Part shown: in pieces, positions 13,189 to 14,359 of the stretch
Layout: every line of letters begins with the position of its first letter
How positions within the stretch are numbered: position 1 is the first letter of the stretch
Assembly (NCBI GenBank): GCA_003641425.1
Contig: QNAH01000019.1
Span: 1 to 14,359 of the forward strand
DNA length: 14,359 nucleotides
Origin: Candidatus Zixiibacteriota bacterium
GTDB lineage: Bacteria; Zixibacteria; MSB-5A5; GN15; PGXB01
Reading direction: 5' to 3'
Notes under the pieces: model-generated
The model's database searches: none
Told to the model about the DNA's origin: nothing
The model's input: the letters and a program-made list of their open reading frames with translations, nothing else
Position numbers and translations under genes: made by a program

Positions 13189-14359
13189 TCAATGAATCAG
13201 CCGACCTTTTATTTTTGACACTTCCTCCATTAACTCCGGGTTATTGCCCGCTTTGAGATACCTGTCGAAAAACTGAATTGCCCGCGATGTGTCTCCATAT
13301 ATCAGACCTCGAAGTCCGAACTTGTAATAGAGATTGGGCGGGAAAATCTTCACCGTGTCAGAGAAAGACCGGAAATAAAATCTCGCAGAATCCAACTGTG
13401 CGCGCGCAGAGAAGTAATCGGCGACTTCAATAGCCGGAAAAGGATTGAGAGCATCATAGCTCATACCCCGCCGGAAATATTTAAGAGCTGAAACAGTATC
13501 ACCCAACCTCTGGTAGACAACGCCGGTGAAGTAATTGTTATCTGAATTGTATGGGTTGAGAGCATCGGCGATTTTGAAATTCTCCAGCGCCTGCTCGTAC
13601 CGTCCCATGTTCAGTTGAAATTTTGCCTTGAGCTGATAGCCTCTGAAAAAGCCGGGGTTTTCAGCAATGGCTTCATCGGCCAGCTTTATTCCCTGATCCA
13701 AATCACCTTCAAAAAGCATTTTTTCACTCTGACGCACCATTTCCATCTCCGGGTAACTGAGCGCGCAGTATCTTTTAAGCCGGTCAGCCTCAATCTGGTT
13801 TCCGTTCTCCTCCTGATACGGTATCATGGTATAAAGCCCCGTTCGGCCATGTTTGGGATCCTGTTTCATAATGTCAAGGGCGTATCTGTACAATCCTTTC
13901 TCGGAATTATTGAGAGCCAGCCAGGGGATGAAAATGGACAGGAGCATAATGACAATCATTATCGTGGCCGGCTGAAACCGTTCATGATTCTCGAAATAAT
14001 TTAGCCAGAGGCAGGCGCCCGCCAGTTGTGCCGGGATCAGCATGGTCGAAAACAAATCCCAATCGCGGGCCATGCCCAGCTTGGGTTCGATGATAAATGC
14101 CGCCATTGCGCCGATAAAGGCACCGGTAAGGATGAACCACAAAGCCGCCTTCAGACCGCCGGATACCTCCTTGTTGGAGCGCATATATATGAATAAAAGA
14201 GTCATTACCGGCAACGGTGCCAGGAATATGATCAAATTCAGATAGTCGATTATGTGTTTGGGTGCAAGCAGAAAATAGCCATCGGTTGTAAAACTACCCC
14301 CGGCGGGGGAGAGGAATATTTTTTTAATACTTAATGGAGCCGTTATTATAATTCCACCA
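13189..14359 (-). CDS. Membrane-anchored tetratricopeptide-repeat protein, 5' end outside the window
   Basis: The frame is open from the stop at 13189 to the window edge, giving 389 residues without a proper start, so the gene continues beyond 14359. A TTG at 14235 is internal: the codons upstream encode plausible protein (SPAGGSFTTDGYFLLAPKHI). The N-terminal half has four membrane segments: LIIFLAPLPVMTLLFIYM, AALWFILTGAFIGAMAAFII, FSTMLIPAQLAGACLW and TIMIVIMLLSIFIPWLAL. The C-terminal 220 residues hold about five TPRs, for example GIKLADEAIAENPGFFRGY, ALENFKIADALNPYN and ALKYFRRGMSYDALNP. The TPRs probably lie in the periplasm as a protein-binding scaffold. It is convergent with the tRNA. 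The family is not recognised further; a partner or enzyme activity cannot be named. Confidence 0.85.
   Translation of the reverse strand, partial: GGIIITAPLSIKKIFLSPAGGSFTTDGYFLLAPKHIIDYLNLIIFLAPLPVMTLLFIYMRSNKEVSGGLKAALWFILTGAFIGAMAAFIIEPKLGMARDWDLFSTMLIPAQLAGACLWLNYFENHERFQPATIMIVIMLLSIFIPWLALNNSEKGLYRYALDIMKQDPKHGRTGLYTMIPYQEENGNQIEADRLKRYCALSYPEMEMVRQSEKMLFEGDLDQGIKLADEAIAENPGFFRGYQLKAKFQLNMGRYEQALENFKIADALNPYNSDNNYFTGVVYQRLGDTVSALKYFRRGMSYDALNPFPAIEVADYFSARAQLDSARFYFRSFSDTVKIFPPNLYYKFGLRGLIYGDTSRAIQFFDRYLKAGNNPELMEEVSKIKGRLIH

Noticed and set aside
14233..14235. TTG at 14235 as start of the TPR protein
   Set aside because: The frame stays open upstream to the window edge and encodes plausible protein, so the true start is outside the window.

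Overview
The window looks like a chromosomal stretch from an environmental, double-membraned (Gram-negative type) bacterium of moderate G+C. Signal-peptide proteins, a LolA-like periplasmic protein and an outer-membrane beta-barrel all require an outer membrane. The mix of a very large secreted Asp-box protein, an FHA/GAF/PP2C phosphatase, a kinase-TPR protein and a membrane TPR protein recalls FCB-related candidate phyla such as Zixibacteria. That lineage call is inference only. No mobile element, CRISPR array or phage gene is visible.

Layout. (1) 1-2774, minus: the first 924 residues of a secreted Asp-box protein whose 3' end lies outside the window. (2) 2775-3343: divergent AT-rich intergenic region with several dyads and an 11-bp direct repeat. 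(3) 3362-4187, plus: ECF sigma factor overlapping a zinc-binding anti-sigma gene. (4) 4443-9112, plus: a tight four-gene operon of an MMPL/RND exporter, a LolA-like lipid carrier, an outer-membrane barrel and a small YgaP-type membrane protein, closed by a strong terminator at 9124-9149. (5) 9321-12120, plus: an intact FHA-GAF-PP2C phosphatase overlapping by one base a decayed Ser/Thr kinase-TPR gene, which has two in-frame stops and an internal deletion that removes the catalytic C-lobe. (6) 12192-12986, plus: a MarR regulator and a small membrane protein, each preceded by the same dyad. (7) 13084-13169: tRNA-Leu(UAA). (8) 13189-14359, minus: a membrane-anchored TPR protein whose 5' end lies outside the window.

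How the parts may work together. The strongest unexplained signal is a 37-bp segment, 27 of 37 bases identical without gaps, found just upstream of the sigma gene (3328-3364) and of the exporter operon (4367-4403). It holds TGAATC and TCTAATG at exactly the same 18-base spacing, which has the architecture of an ECF promoter. This suggests that the sigma/anti-sigma pair controls itself and a trans-envelope lipid-export module. The second signal is the dyad GTATAG-N3-CTAWAC before both the MarR gene and its neighbour, which reads as a self-contained autoregulated unit. The third is a phosphatase that has kept its fold and motifs while its translationally coupled partner kinase has been destroyed.
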